A stretch of 64,000 nucleotides of DNA from Cellvibrio sp. UBA7671 (GTDB lineage: Bacteria; Pseudomonadota; Gammaproteobacteria; Pseudomonadales; Cellvibrionaceae). The DNA lies in the NCBI GenBank assembly GCA_002483145.1, contig DLHJ01000019.1, forward strand, positions 1 to 64,000, given 5' to 3'. The number at the start of each line of letters is the position of its first letter. The stretch's first letter is position 1. This document shows positions 56,852 through 64,000 of the stretch, piece by piece. The position numbers and the translations under genes are program-made. The notes under the pieces were generated by a model. That model saw nothing but the letters and a program-made list of their open reading frames with translations, did not search any database and was not told where the DNA came from.

Positions 56852-58072
56852 ATGGCAGTTGGTGAATATCCTTTTCCGCACATGCATCCTGTAAAGGGTG
56901 TGAAGTTAACCGCTGTGAGTGCGGGTATCAAAAAAGTGGGGCGTCGCGATGTGGTTTTATTTGAACTCGCTGAAGGCAGTGCTGTTGCCGGAGTGTTCAC
57001 TAAAAATGCATTTTGCGCAGCGCCGGTTACGGTATGCAGGGAGCACCTTGCTGCTGCGCCGATTCGCTTTTTAGTTATTAATTCAGGTAACGCTAACGCC
57101 TGTACTGGTGAGCAAGGCCTGCTTGATGCAAAGGCCACTTGTGCTGCGATTGCACAGTTAAAAGGTGTTAAACCTGAGCAGGTGCTGCCGTTTTCAACCG
57201 GCGTTATCGGTGAGCCGTTGCCAGTGCAAAAAATTATTGCTGTAGTGCCAGAGGCGTTGGAAAAAGCGAATGAAAATGGCTGGGATGACGCCGGCGCAGG
57301 TATTATGACTACTGATACCCGCCCCAAAGGTTTCAGCCAGCAATTTGAATATCAGGGCAAGATTATTACAGTAAACGGCATATCTAAAGGTGCCGGTATG
57401 ATTAAACCCAATATGGCAACTATGCTGGGTTATATCGCAACTGATGCAAAAGTCTCACAAGCGTTGTTGCAAGAATTAGCGCGTGAAGCCGCTGATAAAT
57501 CATTCAATCGCATCACAATTGATGGTGATACATCTACTAACGACTCGTGTATTTTAATGGCCACAGGTCAAGTGGATCTGCCTGAGATCAATCAAGCAAG
57601 CGGTGAATTTTATGAAAAATTGCGCGACGTTATTATTGCTGCACACATCCATCTTGCCAAAAGTATTGTGAGTGATGGTGAAGGTGCAACCAAATTCGTA
57701 ACTGTTGCAGTCAGTGGTGGCGCCAATCGCGATGAGTGTCTGGATGTTGCCTACGCCGTGGCGCATTCACCGCTGATTAAAACTGCGCTCTTTGCTTCTG
57801 ATCCTAACTGGGGGCGCATTGTGGCGGCAATTGGTTATGCTGGTGTTCCGGGTTTGGATGCAACAAAGGTTCGTGTTCACCTAAACGATACGCTGATTGT
57901 TGAGCATGGTGGCCGTGCAAAAACCTATACAGAAGAGCAAGGGCAGGCAGTAATGAGCCAGCCTGATATCGCAATTAATATCAATTTGGGCCGTGGTGAG
58001 TTTGCAGAAACGGTATGGACTACTGACCTCTCATATGAATATGTTCGCATTAATGCTGACTATCGCTCTTAG
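56852..58072 (+). CDS. argJ: bifunctional ornithine acetyltransferase / N-acetylglutamate synthase
   Basis: ArgJ transfers the acetyl group from acetylornithine to glutamate, and in some forms also makes N-acetylglutamate from acetyl-CoA. The 406-residue precursor cleaves itself. The site is at Ala189-Thr190 in KPNMATMLGYIATDA, giving alpha and beta subunits with catalytic Thr190. Other marks are NSGNANACTGEQG and DGDTSTNDSC. Whether it is bifunctional cannot be read from sequence alone. Confidence 0.96.
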   Translation: MAVGEYPFPHMHPVKGVKLTAVSAGIKKVGRRDVVLFELAEGSAVAGVFTKNAFCAAPVTVCREHLAAAPIRFLVINSGNANACTGEQGLLDAKATCAAIAQLKGVKPEQVLPFSTGVIGEPLPVQKIIAVVPEALEKANENGWDDAGAGIMTTDTRPKGFSQQFEYQGKIITVNGISKGAGMIKPNMATMLGYIATDAKVSQALLQELAREAADKSFNRITIDGDTSTNDSCILMATGQVDLPEINQASGEFYEKLRDVIIAAHIHLAKSIVSDGEGATKFVTVAVSGGANRDECLDVAYAVAHSPLIKTALFASDPNWGRIVAAIGYAGVPGLDATKVRVHLNDTLIVEHGGRAKTYTEEQGQAVMSQPDIAININLGRGEFAETVWTTDLSYEYVRINADYRS

Positions 58073-58088
58073 TTTTTTGTAGATTATC

Positions 58089-59042
58089 GTGGCTAAATTA
58101 GTTCGTGTTGCTGTCGGAGTTATCGTTAATGCCGACGGCAAAATTCTTATAGCCAAACGCCCGTTGAGCGCTCACCAAGGTGGCTTGTGGGAGTTTCCTG
58201 GCGGTAAGGTTGATGCGGGTGAGACCATCGAGCGCGCACTTGTGCGTGAGTTGTACGAAGAGCTCGCGATTGATGTGCTTGCCAGTCAACCATTGATTCA
58301 TATTCGCCACCATTACCCTGATAAATCCGTTCTGCTTGATGTCCATAAAATCACCCAATTTCTGGGCACTCCTGTCGGCAACGAAGGTCAACCAATCCAG
58401 TGGGTTGATGCTAAAGAGCTGAACAAATTTGCGTTTCCTGCAGCTAATCGACCCATTATTTCAGCAATTAATTTGCCGGAAAAATATGCGATTACGGGGG
58501 CTTATCTTAATAGCGTTGATTTTATGGTGCGCCTGAATCGCGTTTTGGCGATGGACCTTCGTATAGTGCAATTCCGTGTTGCTGATTTTTGTGTGAATAC
58601 GCATAAATCCTTATTGGATGAAGCAATTCACGCGGTCAACCAATCAAATGCACGTTTGGTAATTAATAGTTCGCTTGCGGAATTTAATCACCTAGCTCAT
58701 TCCCTTGCGGAAAAAAAATTAGGATTACATCTCAATCGCCATCATGCGGCAGAAATTAATGCGCGCCCGGTTGGGCAGGACGTATTGTTTGGTGTTTCTT
58801 GCCACAACGCTGAAGAGATTGTGCATGCGCAAAATATTGGAGCTGATTATTTACTTTTATCGCCCGTATTACCGACAGATTCACATCCATCTGCCAAGTT
58901 GCTTGGGTGGGAGTCATTTTCTGCTTTGGTCGAGCTAGCCAATATTCCGGTTTATGCGTTGGGCGGTGTAGGTGAAGAGCATATAAAAACTGCCCAGTCT
59001 TGCGGCGCACAAGGTGTGGCTGGCATCAGCGCCTGGTGGTGA
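58089..59042 (+). CDS. Nudix hydrolase (MutT) fused to thiamine-phosphate-synthase-like domain
   Basis: This 317-residue fusion has a MutT-type Nudix domain (residues 1-130) and a TIM-barrel domain like ThiE (about 150-317). The Nudix box is intact: GGKVDAGETIERALVRELYEEL, with the REx2EE core, so it can probably clean 8-oxo-dGTP. The ThiE-like half has LRIVQFRVADF, NSSLAEFNHLAHS, HLNRHH, GVSCHNAEEIVHAQNIGADYLLLSPVLPT and VYALGGVGEEHI. This architecture is common in pseudomonads. Whether the second half is catalytic is uncertain. The start is GTG. It ends 28 bp from the convergent yacG. Confidence 0.9.
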   Translation: MAKLVRVAVGVIVNADGKILIAKRPLSAHQGGLWEFPGGKVDAGETIERALVRELYEELAIDVLASQPLIHIRHHYPDKSVLLDVHKITQFLGTPVGNEGQPIQWVDAKELNKFAFPAANRPIISAINLPEKYAITGAYLNSVDFMVRLNRVLAMDLRIVQFRVADFCVNTHKSLLDEAIHAVNQSNARLVINSSLAEFNHLAHSLAEKKLGLHLNRHHAAEINARPVGQDVLFGVSCHNAEEIVHAQNIGADYLLLSPVLPTDSHPSAKLLGWESFSALVELANIPVYALGGVGEEHIKTAQSCGAQGVAGISAWW

Positions 59043-59070
59043 TTTCCAATGCAATCACAAGCAAAATCTG

Positions 59071-59283
59071 TTAATGATTTGTCTCATCCTCTGAATTGGT
59101 ATCCAGATTGTCCCCCGCAATTCGGTGGCTTTCACTGGCCCATTCACCTAAATCAATCAAACGGCAACGGTCGCTGCAAAATGGTCGGTGCGGAAATTCG
59201 TCATTCCATAGCACTGTATTTTTGCACGTAGGGCAAGCGAGTTTGAGTGACGTTAAATCAGAGTTCAGTGTGGTATTTTGCAT
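59071..59283 (-). CDS. yacG: DNA gyrase inhibitor YacG
   Basis: This 70-residue zinc protein is known in E. coli to bind GyrB and inhibit gyrase. Its four-Cys site is present: [11 protein letters not shown] and [17 protein letters not shown]. The gene follows coaE by 6 nt, the usual yacG-coaE-pilD order in many gammaproteobacteria. Confidence 0.93.
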   Translation of the reverse strand: MQNTTLNSDLTSLKLACPTCKNTVLWNDEFPHRPFCSDRCRLIDLGEWASESHRIAGDNLDTNSEDETNH

Positions 59284-59289
59284 AAATAA

Positions 59290-59904
59290 TCAGTTCGTTT
59301 TTGCAGTGGATTGCGCTAATTCGAGATAAAGCAGGTGGAGTTTTTCAACCTGGGCATCCAGCTCATCAATACTGCCATGGTTTTGGATAAAGTCAGTCGC
59401 CCGCGCGCAGCGCTCCTGCCGCGAGAGTTGGGTTTGCATAATGGCCTTTATCTGCGCTTCATTGCTTTTATCGCGGTGGCTTGCGCGTTCAAGTTGGTGT
59501 TGTTCACTGGTGTCGATTACCAATATGCGGTCAACTAACTGAAATTGCTGCGTTTCCAGCAGTAACGGCGATGCAAGAATGGCGTAAGCAGTCATTGCCC
59601 CTGCGAGCTGCCTGCGAATCTCTGTATTAATTATCGGGTGGAGTAGCGATTCAAGCCATCGTTTTTCAGTGGGATTAGAAAAGATAATTTCACGCAGTTT
59701 ACTGCGTTGCAGATTGCCTGTTGAATCCAGAATGTCAGGTCCAAAATGTGCAGCAATTTGTGTTAATGCCGGTGAGCCCGGCTCAACTATTTCGCGTGCA
59801 ACTACATCTGCATCGACAACCAGTATGCCGCGCTCAACAAATCGCTTGCTGGCTTCTGACTTACCACTCCCAATGCCGCCAGTAAGTCCAATAATCAGAG
59901 GCAT
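59290..59904 (-). CDS. coaE: dephospho-CoA kinase
   Basis: CoaE phosphorylates dephospho-CoA in the final step of CoA synthesis. The 204-residue product has the P-loop GLTGGIGSGKSEASKRF at the N-terminus, VVDADVVAREIVEPG (catalytic Asp) and LLLETQQFQLVDRILVID. It lies between pilD and yacG on the minus strand, 11 bp after the pilD stop. Confidence 0.96.
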   Translation of the reverse strand: MPLIIGLTGGIGSGKSEASKRFVERGILVVDADVVAREIVEPGSPALTQIAAHFGPDILDSTGNLQRSKLREIIFSNPTEKRWLESLLHPIINTEIRRQLAGAMTAYAILASPLLLETQQFQLVDRILVIDTSEQHQLERASHRDKSNEAQIKAIMQTQLSRQERCARATDFIQNHGSIDELDAQVEKLHLLYLELAQSTAKTN

Positions 59905-59915
59905 TTTTTTACAGC

Positions 59916-60812
59916 CTAATGTGTTACAAAAAGTTTTAAGTAGGATTGGTTTATGGTGTCACCCCAGATAAATGCAATCCAGCCAGCAATAGCTAGGTAG
60001 GGGCCAAAGGGGATGGGAATATTTTTATCTCGGCCGCGGATAACAATCATGCTGATACCAATAACGGCACCAACCAGAGACGATAACAAAATAATTTGCG
60101 GCAACATTTGCCAGCCCATCCAGGCTCCGAGCGCGGCAAGTAATTTAAAGTCGCCGTAGCCCATTCCCTCTTTGCCGGTTAGAAGTTTAAAAACTTTATA
60201 GACTGACCAGAGTGCCAAATAACCCGCTATCGCGCCCCAGACAGCGCTGGGCAGGTCGGTAAATGTACCAAAACTATTTGCTATCATGCCGAGCCAGAGC
60301 AGCGGAAGCGTTATGTCGTCGGGTAACAGATAGGTATCAAAATCAATCATGGTCAACGCTATAAGCGACCACGTAAATATCAACGCGGCCATTCCACTCC
60401 AATTAACACCAACACAATAAATAACCGCGACAGACAGCAAGCCGGTTGCCAATTCGATTATAGGGTAGCGAGCGGAGATCCCTGCTTTGCAGTTGGAGCA
60501 TTTACCGCGTAAGAACAAATAGCTAATAACTGGAATATTTTCCCAAGGTTTAATCTTGTGACCGCAGTGAGGACAGCGGGAAACAGGAACCATCAAATTA
60601 AATGGTTCCTGTTTTGAATCGTTTGCGGGAAGGGCGGCTATGTCGCCATCATTAGTTATAAAATCACGACATTGGTTTTGCCAATCGCGTTCCATCATTT
60701 TTGGCAGGCGATAAATAACAACGTTTAAAAAGCTGCCGACGAGTAAGCCAAGAACTAAGGTGCAAGCCAAACCCAATAGTGGATAGACTTGCAGAGCTGA
60801 AAAAAATGTCAC
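59916..60812 (-). CDS. pilD: type IV prepilin peptidase PilD
   Basis: PilD cleaves and N-methylates prepilins and related pseudopilins at the inner membrane. The 298-residue product has an N-terminal helix with VGSFLNVVIYRLP, the tetra-cysteine zinc site at Cys80, Cys83, Cys105 and Cys108 (CPHCGHKIKPWENIPVISYL ... CSNCKAGIS) and six or so further helices. The catalytic Asp residues are in IDFDTYLLPDDITLP and GYGDFKLLAALGAWMGW. The start is GTG at 60812. It lies 2 nt from the pilC stop. Confidence 0.96.
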   Translation of the reverse strand: MTFFSALQVYPLLGLACTLVLGLLVGSFLNVVIYRLPKMMERDWQNQCRDFITNDGDIAALPANDSKQEPFNLMVPVSRCPHCGHKIKPWENIPVISYLFLRGKCSNCKAGISARYPIIELATGLLSVAVIYCVGVNWSGMAALIFTWSLIALTMIDFDTYLLPDDITLPLLWLGMIANSFGTFTDLPSAVWGAIAGYLALWSVYKVFKLLTGKEGMGYGDFKLLAALGAWMGWQMLPQIILLSSLVGAVIGISMIVIRGRDKNIPIPFGPYLAIAGWIAFIWGDTINQSYLKLFVTH

Positions 60813-60814
60813 GT

Positions 60815-62101
60815 TTATACAACCTGACCAATCTGAAATATGGGCATGTACATTGCGATCATTAGACCGCCTACAAGTACACCCAACACTGACATGATTA
60901 TAGGTTCGAGTAATGATGTGAGGCTGTCCACCATGTTATCAACCGCTTCCTCATAATAAATGGCAACTTTGTCTAGCATTGCATCAAGAGCCCCCGACTC
61001 CTCTCCGATTGCAGCCATTTGAATTAGTAAAGTTGGGAAAATGGCTTTTGCTTTAAGAGCGGTGTTTAACTGTATGCCGGTTGAAACATCGTCGCGTACT
61101 TTTATTATTGCATCCGAATAGATTCTATTGCCGGCCGCACCGGCAACCGATGTCAGTGCATCAATCAGTGGGACGCCTGCAGCAAATGTTGTAGCTAATG
61201 TGCGAGCAAATCGTGCCATGACTGAAAGATATAGAATTTGGCCTACGATAGGAAATTTCAGCATATATTTATCAACTGCGTATGCAAAACTGGCTGATCG
61301 TTTAATTCCCTCCTTGAATGCAAATACGGATGCAATTATTCCTATTAAAACCATGAACCAATAAGCTTGAGCAAGCTCTGATAAGTGCAATACAAATAGT
61401 GTGAATGCGGGAAGCTCTGCTCCGAAGCTGCTAAAAGTCGCAGCAAATTGAGGTACTACTTTGACCAATAAAATTCCAGTTACAATGATGGCCACAGCGA
61501 CAACAGCAATGGGGTATGTCATTGCTTTTTTGATTTTACCTTTCAGTGCTTCCGTTTTTTCTTTATAAGTCGCGATGCGATCCAGCATGGTTTCCAGCGC
61601 ACCTGACTGCTCTCCTGCATCGACAAGATTGCAAAAAAGATCATCGAAGTATTTGGGGTGTTCCCTTAGTGAGTTTGCAAAGCCTCCGCCAGCGGCAACA
61701 CTATCGCGGATCTGTAATACAAGCTTGCGCAAATTAGGGTTCTCTAGCCCATCGGCAACAATATCGAAAGCTTGGACCAGAGGCACACCTGCTTTCATCA
61801 TAGTTGCCATTTGGCGAGAAAAAATAGCTATATCTGCAGGCTTGATTGCCTTGCCACTAGATCCGAATAAAGGCTTCGCCTTTTTCGACACGGATCGTGT
61901 AGTGATCCCTTGTTTAGCCAACAGGGTTTTTACAATAGTCGGGCTGCCACCGTTAATTTCGCCCTGAATCTTATTCCCTTTCTTATCTACACCTTTATAC
62001 ACATAGGTATTGGTTGTTGGGATTTGTTTTGCCTTTGCTACTGCGGCTTTCGATTTTGCTGCAGACGAGCTGGCTGATTTTGTTGTAGATGCTAATGCCA
62101 T
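60815..62101 (-). CDS. pilC: type IV pilus inner-membrane platform protein PilC
   Basis: PilC is the membrane platform on which PilB and PilT act. The 428-residue product has two GspF domains (about 90-215 and 295-420), each with hydrophobic helices. Marks are DIAIFSRQMATMMKAGVPLV and MARFARTLATTFAAGVPLI. The N-terminal 30 residues are Ala/Ser/Lys-rich, extending beyond the usual start. It is 4 nt from pilB and 2 nt from pilD, so these three form one operon. Confidence 0.96.
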   Translation of the reverse strand: MALASTTKSASSSAAKSKAAVAKAKQIPTTNTYVYKGVDKKGNKIQGEINGGSPTIVKTLLAKQGITTRSVSKKAKPLFGSSGKAIKPADIAIFSRQMATMMKAGVPLVQAFDIVADGLENPNLRKLVLQIRDSVAAGGGFANSLREHPKYFDDLFCNLVDAGEQSGALETMLDRIATYKEKTEALKGKIKKAMTYPIAVVAVAIIVTGILLVKVVPQFAATFSSFGAELPAFTLFVLHLSELAQAYWFMVLIGIIASVFAFKEGIKRSASFAYAVDKYMLKFPIVGQILYLSVMARFARTLATTFAAGVPLIDALTSVAGAAGNRIYSDAIIKVRDDVSTGIQLNTALKAKAIFPTLLIQMAAIGEESGALDAMLDKVAIYYEEAVDNMVDSLTSLLEPIIMSVLGVLVGGLMIAMYMPIFQIGQVV

Positions 62102-62105
62102 GGAA

Positions 62106-63851
62106 TTAATCCTTGGTGACTCGGTTGGCCTCTTCGAGGCTGGTTAATCCCATTGCGGTCTTGCGCAATGCGGATACCCTAAGATTATTAAAGCCAGCTT
62201 CCTTAGCAGCACGCGCAATTTGAAGTGAATTGCCTCCTTCCATTATAAGGTTGGCAATCAGGGGGGTGATGCGAACCACTTCATATACGCCCACTCGCCC
62301 TTTATAGCCACCATTGCATTTTTCACAACCAGCAGGGTGAAAGAGCTGGAATTCTGCGCGCGGAATACCTATTTCGTCAAATCCCTCCTGAGTGAGAATG
62401 TCTGCCGGAATATCAGTTGCAGGCTTTTTACACGCGGGGCACAAACGGCGTGCGAGTCGTTGGGCAATAATAAGGCTTACGCTGGTAGCCACGTTAAATG
62501 CAGGTACGCCCATGTTAAGCAAGCGAGTCAACGTCTCTGGTGCTGAGTTGGTGTGTAGGGTGGACAGCACTAAGTGACCAGTTTGCGATGCTTTAATTGC
62601 AATCTCAGCTGTTTCCAAGTCGCGAATCTCGCCGACCATGATGATATCCGGGTCTTGCCGCAAGAATGAGCGCAGCGCTTCTGCAAACGTAAGGCCCACG
62701 CGAGCATTCATTTGTACCTGGTTAACGCCCTCCAAGTTAATTTCCACAGGATCTTCTGCCGTTGAAATATTTACCTCGGCGGTATTAAGAATATTTAGGC
62801 CGGTATAAAGCGATACGGTTTTACCGCTACCCGTTGGCCCTGTAACCAGAATCATACCCTGCGATTGCGCCAGTGCATCCATGTAGAGTTTTTTCTGGTC
62901 ATCTTCATATCCAAGAGCATCAATCCCCAGTTTCGCTGAGCTTGGGTCAAGGATACGCAGTACAATTTTTTCGCCAAACAGTGTTGGCAGAGTGTTTACA
63001 CGGAAGTCGATCGCACGTGTTTTGGACACTTTCAATTTAATACGTCCATCTTGTGGTAGGCGCCGCTCGGAAATATCCATTTGCGACATTACCTTCAAGC
63101 GTGCTGCCATTCTAAATGCCAGATTCACAGGTGGGCGTGACATTTCATGCAGAACTCCATCAGTTCTAAATCGGATGCGATAACTTTTCTCGTAGGGCTC
63201 GAAATGAATATCGGAAGCTCCACCTTTTATTGCATCCAATAGAACTTTGTTAATGTACTTAACAATAGGAGCTTCATCTGCCTCATTTGTATCGTCTGCA
63301 GTGGGTGCTGTATCTATAGCCTGTACATTTAGGTCATCAAGGTCATCATCCAGTCCACCTAATGCATCGCCTAATGTCTCTTCTTGGGCATTGAGATATT
63401 TATCTATTGCTATGCGTAATTTGTCGGCCTCTACCAGGACAGCTTCTGTGTTAATGCCGGTATTGAATTTAATTTCATCCAAAGCATGCAAGTCGGTTGG
63501 GTCTGTCACTGCAAGAAACAAGCGGTTGCCGCGTCTTGCTATGGGCAGTGTGTGGTGCTTGCGTATTAACTTGTCATCTACCAGTTTTTGAGGAAGCAAA
63601 TCTTTGTTGAGGGCATCCAAGTCGAAGACAGGTGAACCGAACTCCTCAGATGCAACCCGAGCAAGTGTGCGGGCATCAACAATGCCGTTGTTGACCAAAT
63701 GCATAGCCAGTGGAATTTTGTCCCTTTTGGCTTGCGCTGCTGCGTTGTTTGCGAGCTCTGCCTCAAGAATATTGTCGGCAACAAGTCTGCGTGCAAGCCC
63801 GTTTAGCGTTGTGTGGGTCGGTGTGTTCATCTGTGTTTGCCAGTAAGTCAT
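62106..63851 (-). CDS. pilB: type IV pilus assembly ATPase PilB
   Basis: PilB powers pilus extension. The 581-residue product has an N-terminal MshEN-like domain (about 1-150). The GspE-type core holds the Walker A loop GPTGSGKTVSLY, the Asp box (EDPVEINLEGVNQVQ), Walker B DIIMVGEIRDLETAEIA and the His box HLVLSTLHTNSA. The zinc tetra-cysteine pairs CPACKK and CEKCNGGYKG lie in the C-terminal part. In MshEN-bearing homologues the N-terminal domain binds c-di-GMP, so a link to the PilZ protein at 11.4 kb is possible. The start may be ATG at 63851 or 63830; neither has a clear ribosome site. The pilin gene would be expected just beyond the window's end. Confidence 0.95.
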   Translation of the reverse strand: MTYWQTQMNTPTHTTLNGLARRLVADNILEAELANNAAAQAKRDKIPLAMHLVNNGIVDARTLARVASEEFGSPVFDLDALNKDLLPQKLVDDKLIRKHHTLPIARRGNRLFLAVTDPTDLHALDEIKFNTGINTEAVLVEADKLRIAIDKYLNAQEETLGDALGGLDDDLDDLNVQAIDTAPTADDTNEADEAPIVKYINKVLLDAIKGGASDIHFEPYEKSYRIRFRTDGVLHEMSRPPVNLAFRMAARLKVMSQMDISERRLPQDGRIKLKVSKTRAIDFRVNTLPTLFGEKIVLRILDPSSAKLGIDALGYEDDQKKLYMDALAQSQGMILVTGPTGSGKTVSLYTGLNILNTAEVNISTAEDPVEINLEGVNQVQMNARVGLTFAEALRSFLRQDPDIIMVGEIRDLETAEIAIKASQTGHLVLSTLHTNSAPETLTRLLNMGVPAFNVATSVSLIIAQRLARRLCPACKKPATDIPADILTQEGFDEIGIPRAEFQLFHPAGCEKCNGGYKGRVGVYEVVRITPLIANLIMEGGNSLQIARAAKEAGFNNLRVSALRKTAMGLTSLEEANRVTKD

Positions 63852-64000
63852 TTATGAGGTTAATGGTTATAACTACCATTCATAGTACATTAACTTTAGC
63901 AACTTAGTAGTGGCCGTGGTGATTGAGTGAATCGAATCCCAGATGAAGTAGGTGCGTGACCAAAAATGTCACATACTGCCTATTTGTGTGGGTGGTTTTC

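Noticed and set aside
63895-63985. tRNA-like GATTCGATTC on the minus strand near the window end
   Set aside because: The flanking bases do not form the T-arm stem and no matching acceptor or anticodon arms were found.

Overview
The window is a chromosomal segment of a gammaproteobacterium, most likely Cellvibrionaceae or a close Pseudomonadales relative. This is inferred from gene content and order, not from a database search. The order lpoA-yraN-diaA-dolP, rsmI, rnpB, mraZ-rsmH-ftsL-ftsI-murE-murF-mraY-murD-ftsW-murG-murC-ddl-ftsQAZ-lpxC, M23 peptidase, secA, argJ, Nudix/ThiE and then yacG-coaE-pilDCB is a pseudomonad-type arrangement. TonB-dependent receptors, a PEP-CTERM protein and an AlgP-like Lys/Ala-rich protein fit the same group. 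MurE carries the meso-DAP motif, as expected for a Gram-negative.

1-9.1 kb: leuA, a probable divergent holD, rimI, a RegB/RegA-type redox two-component system, a divergent MATE exporter, prfC and two unrecognised small genes. 9.1-17.4 kb: a periplasmic chalcone-isomerase-like/TonB C-terminal fusion, a cyclic-nucleotide-binding protein, a PilZ protein, an AlgP-like histone-H1-like protein, a 1.7-kb stretch with no convincing gene, a lone exbD, a YbaK-domain protein and a type Ic aspartate aminotransferase. Convergent pairs here are separated by strong bidirectional terminators.

17.5-25 kb: an M48 protease/LemA pair with an unusual palindromic repeat family, then the dolP-diaA-yraN-lpoA envelope/replication block, divergent from rsmI. 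25-33.5 kb looks like accessory DNA between rsmI and mraZ: two TonB-dependent receptors, a DCC-family protein, a TrmK-like methyltransferase, a DMT exporter and a PEP-CTERM protein. rnpB (RNase P RNA) sits inside this stretch.

34-52.6 kb is a complete, tightly packed dcw (division and cell wall) cluster. Its front carries a promoter and four TGG repeats at 10-bp spacing, a textbook MraZ operator. It supplies the whole cytoplasmic UDP-MurNAc-pentapeptide pathway, lipid I and II synthesis, the septal synthase pair FtsW/FtsI and the division scaffold FtsQ/A/Z/L, and ends in lpxC (lipid A). 52.9-59 kb: a LytM-type M23 protein, secA, argJ and a Nudix/thiamine-phosphate-synthase fusion. 59-64 kb, minus strand: yacG, coaE and the type IV pilus genes pilD, pilC and pilB.

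I found no CRISPR array, prophage, IS element, tRNA or rRNA. Most of the window is core genome. The parts worth a second look are the CHI-like/TonB fusion, the palindromic repeat family around the M48/LemA genes, the 1.7-kb gene-free stretch before exbD, the TerB-like tail of the M48 protease, and the accessory block around rnpB.
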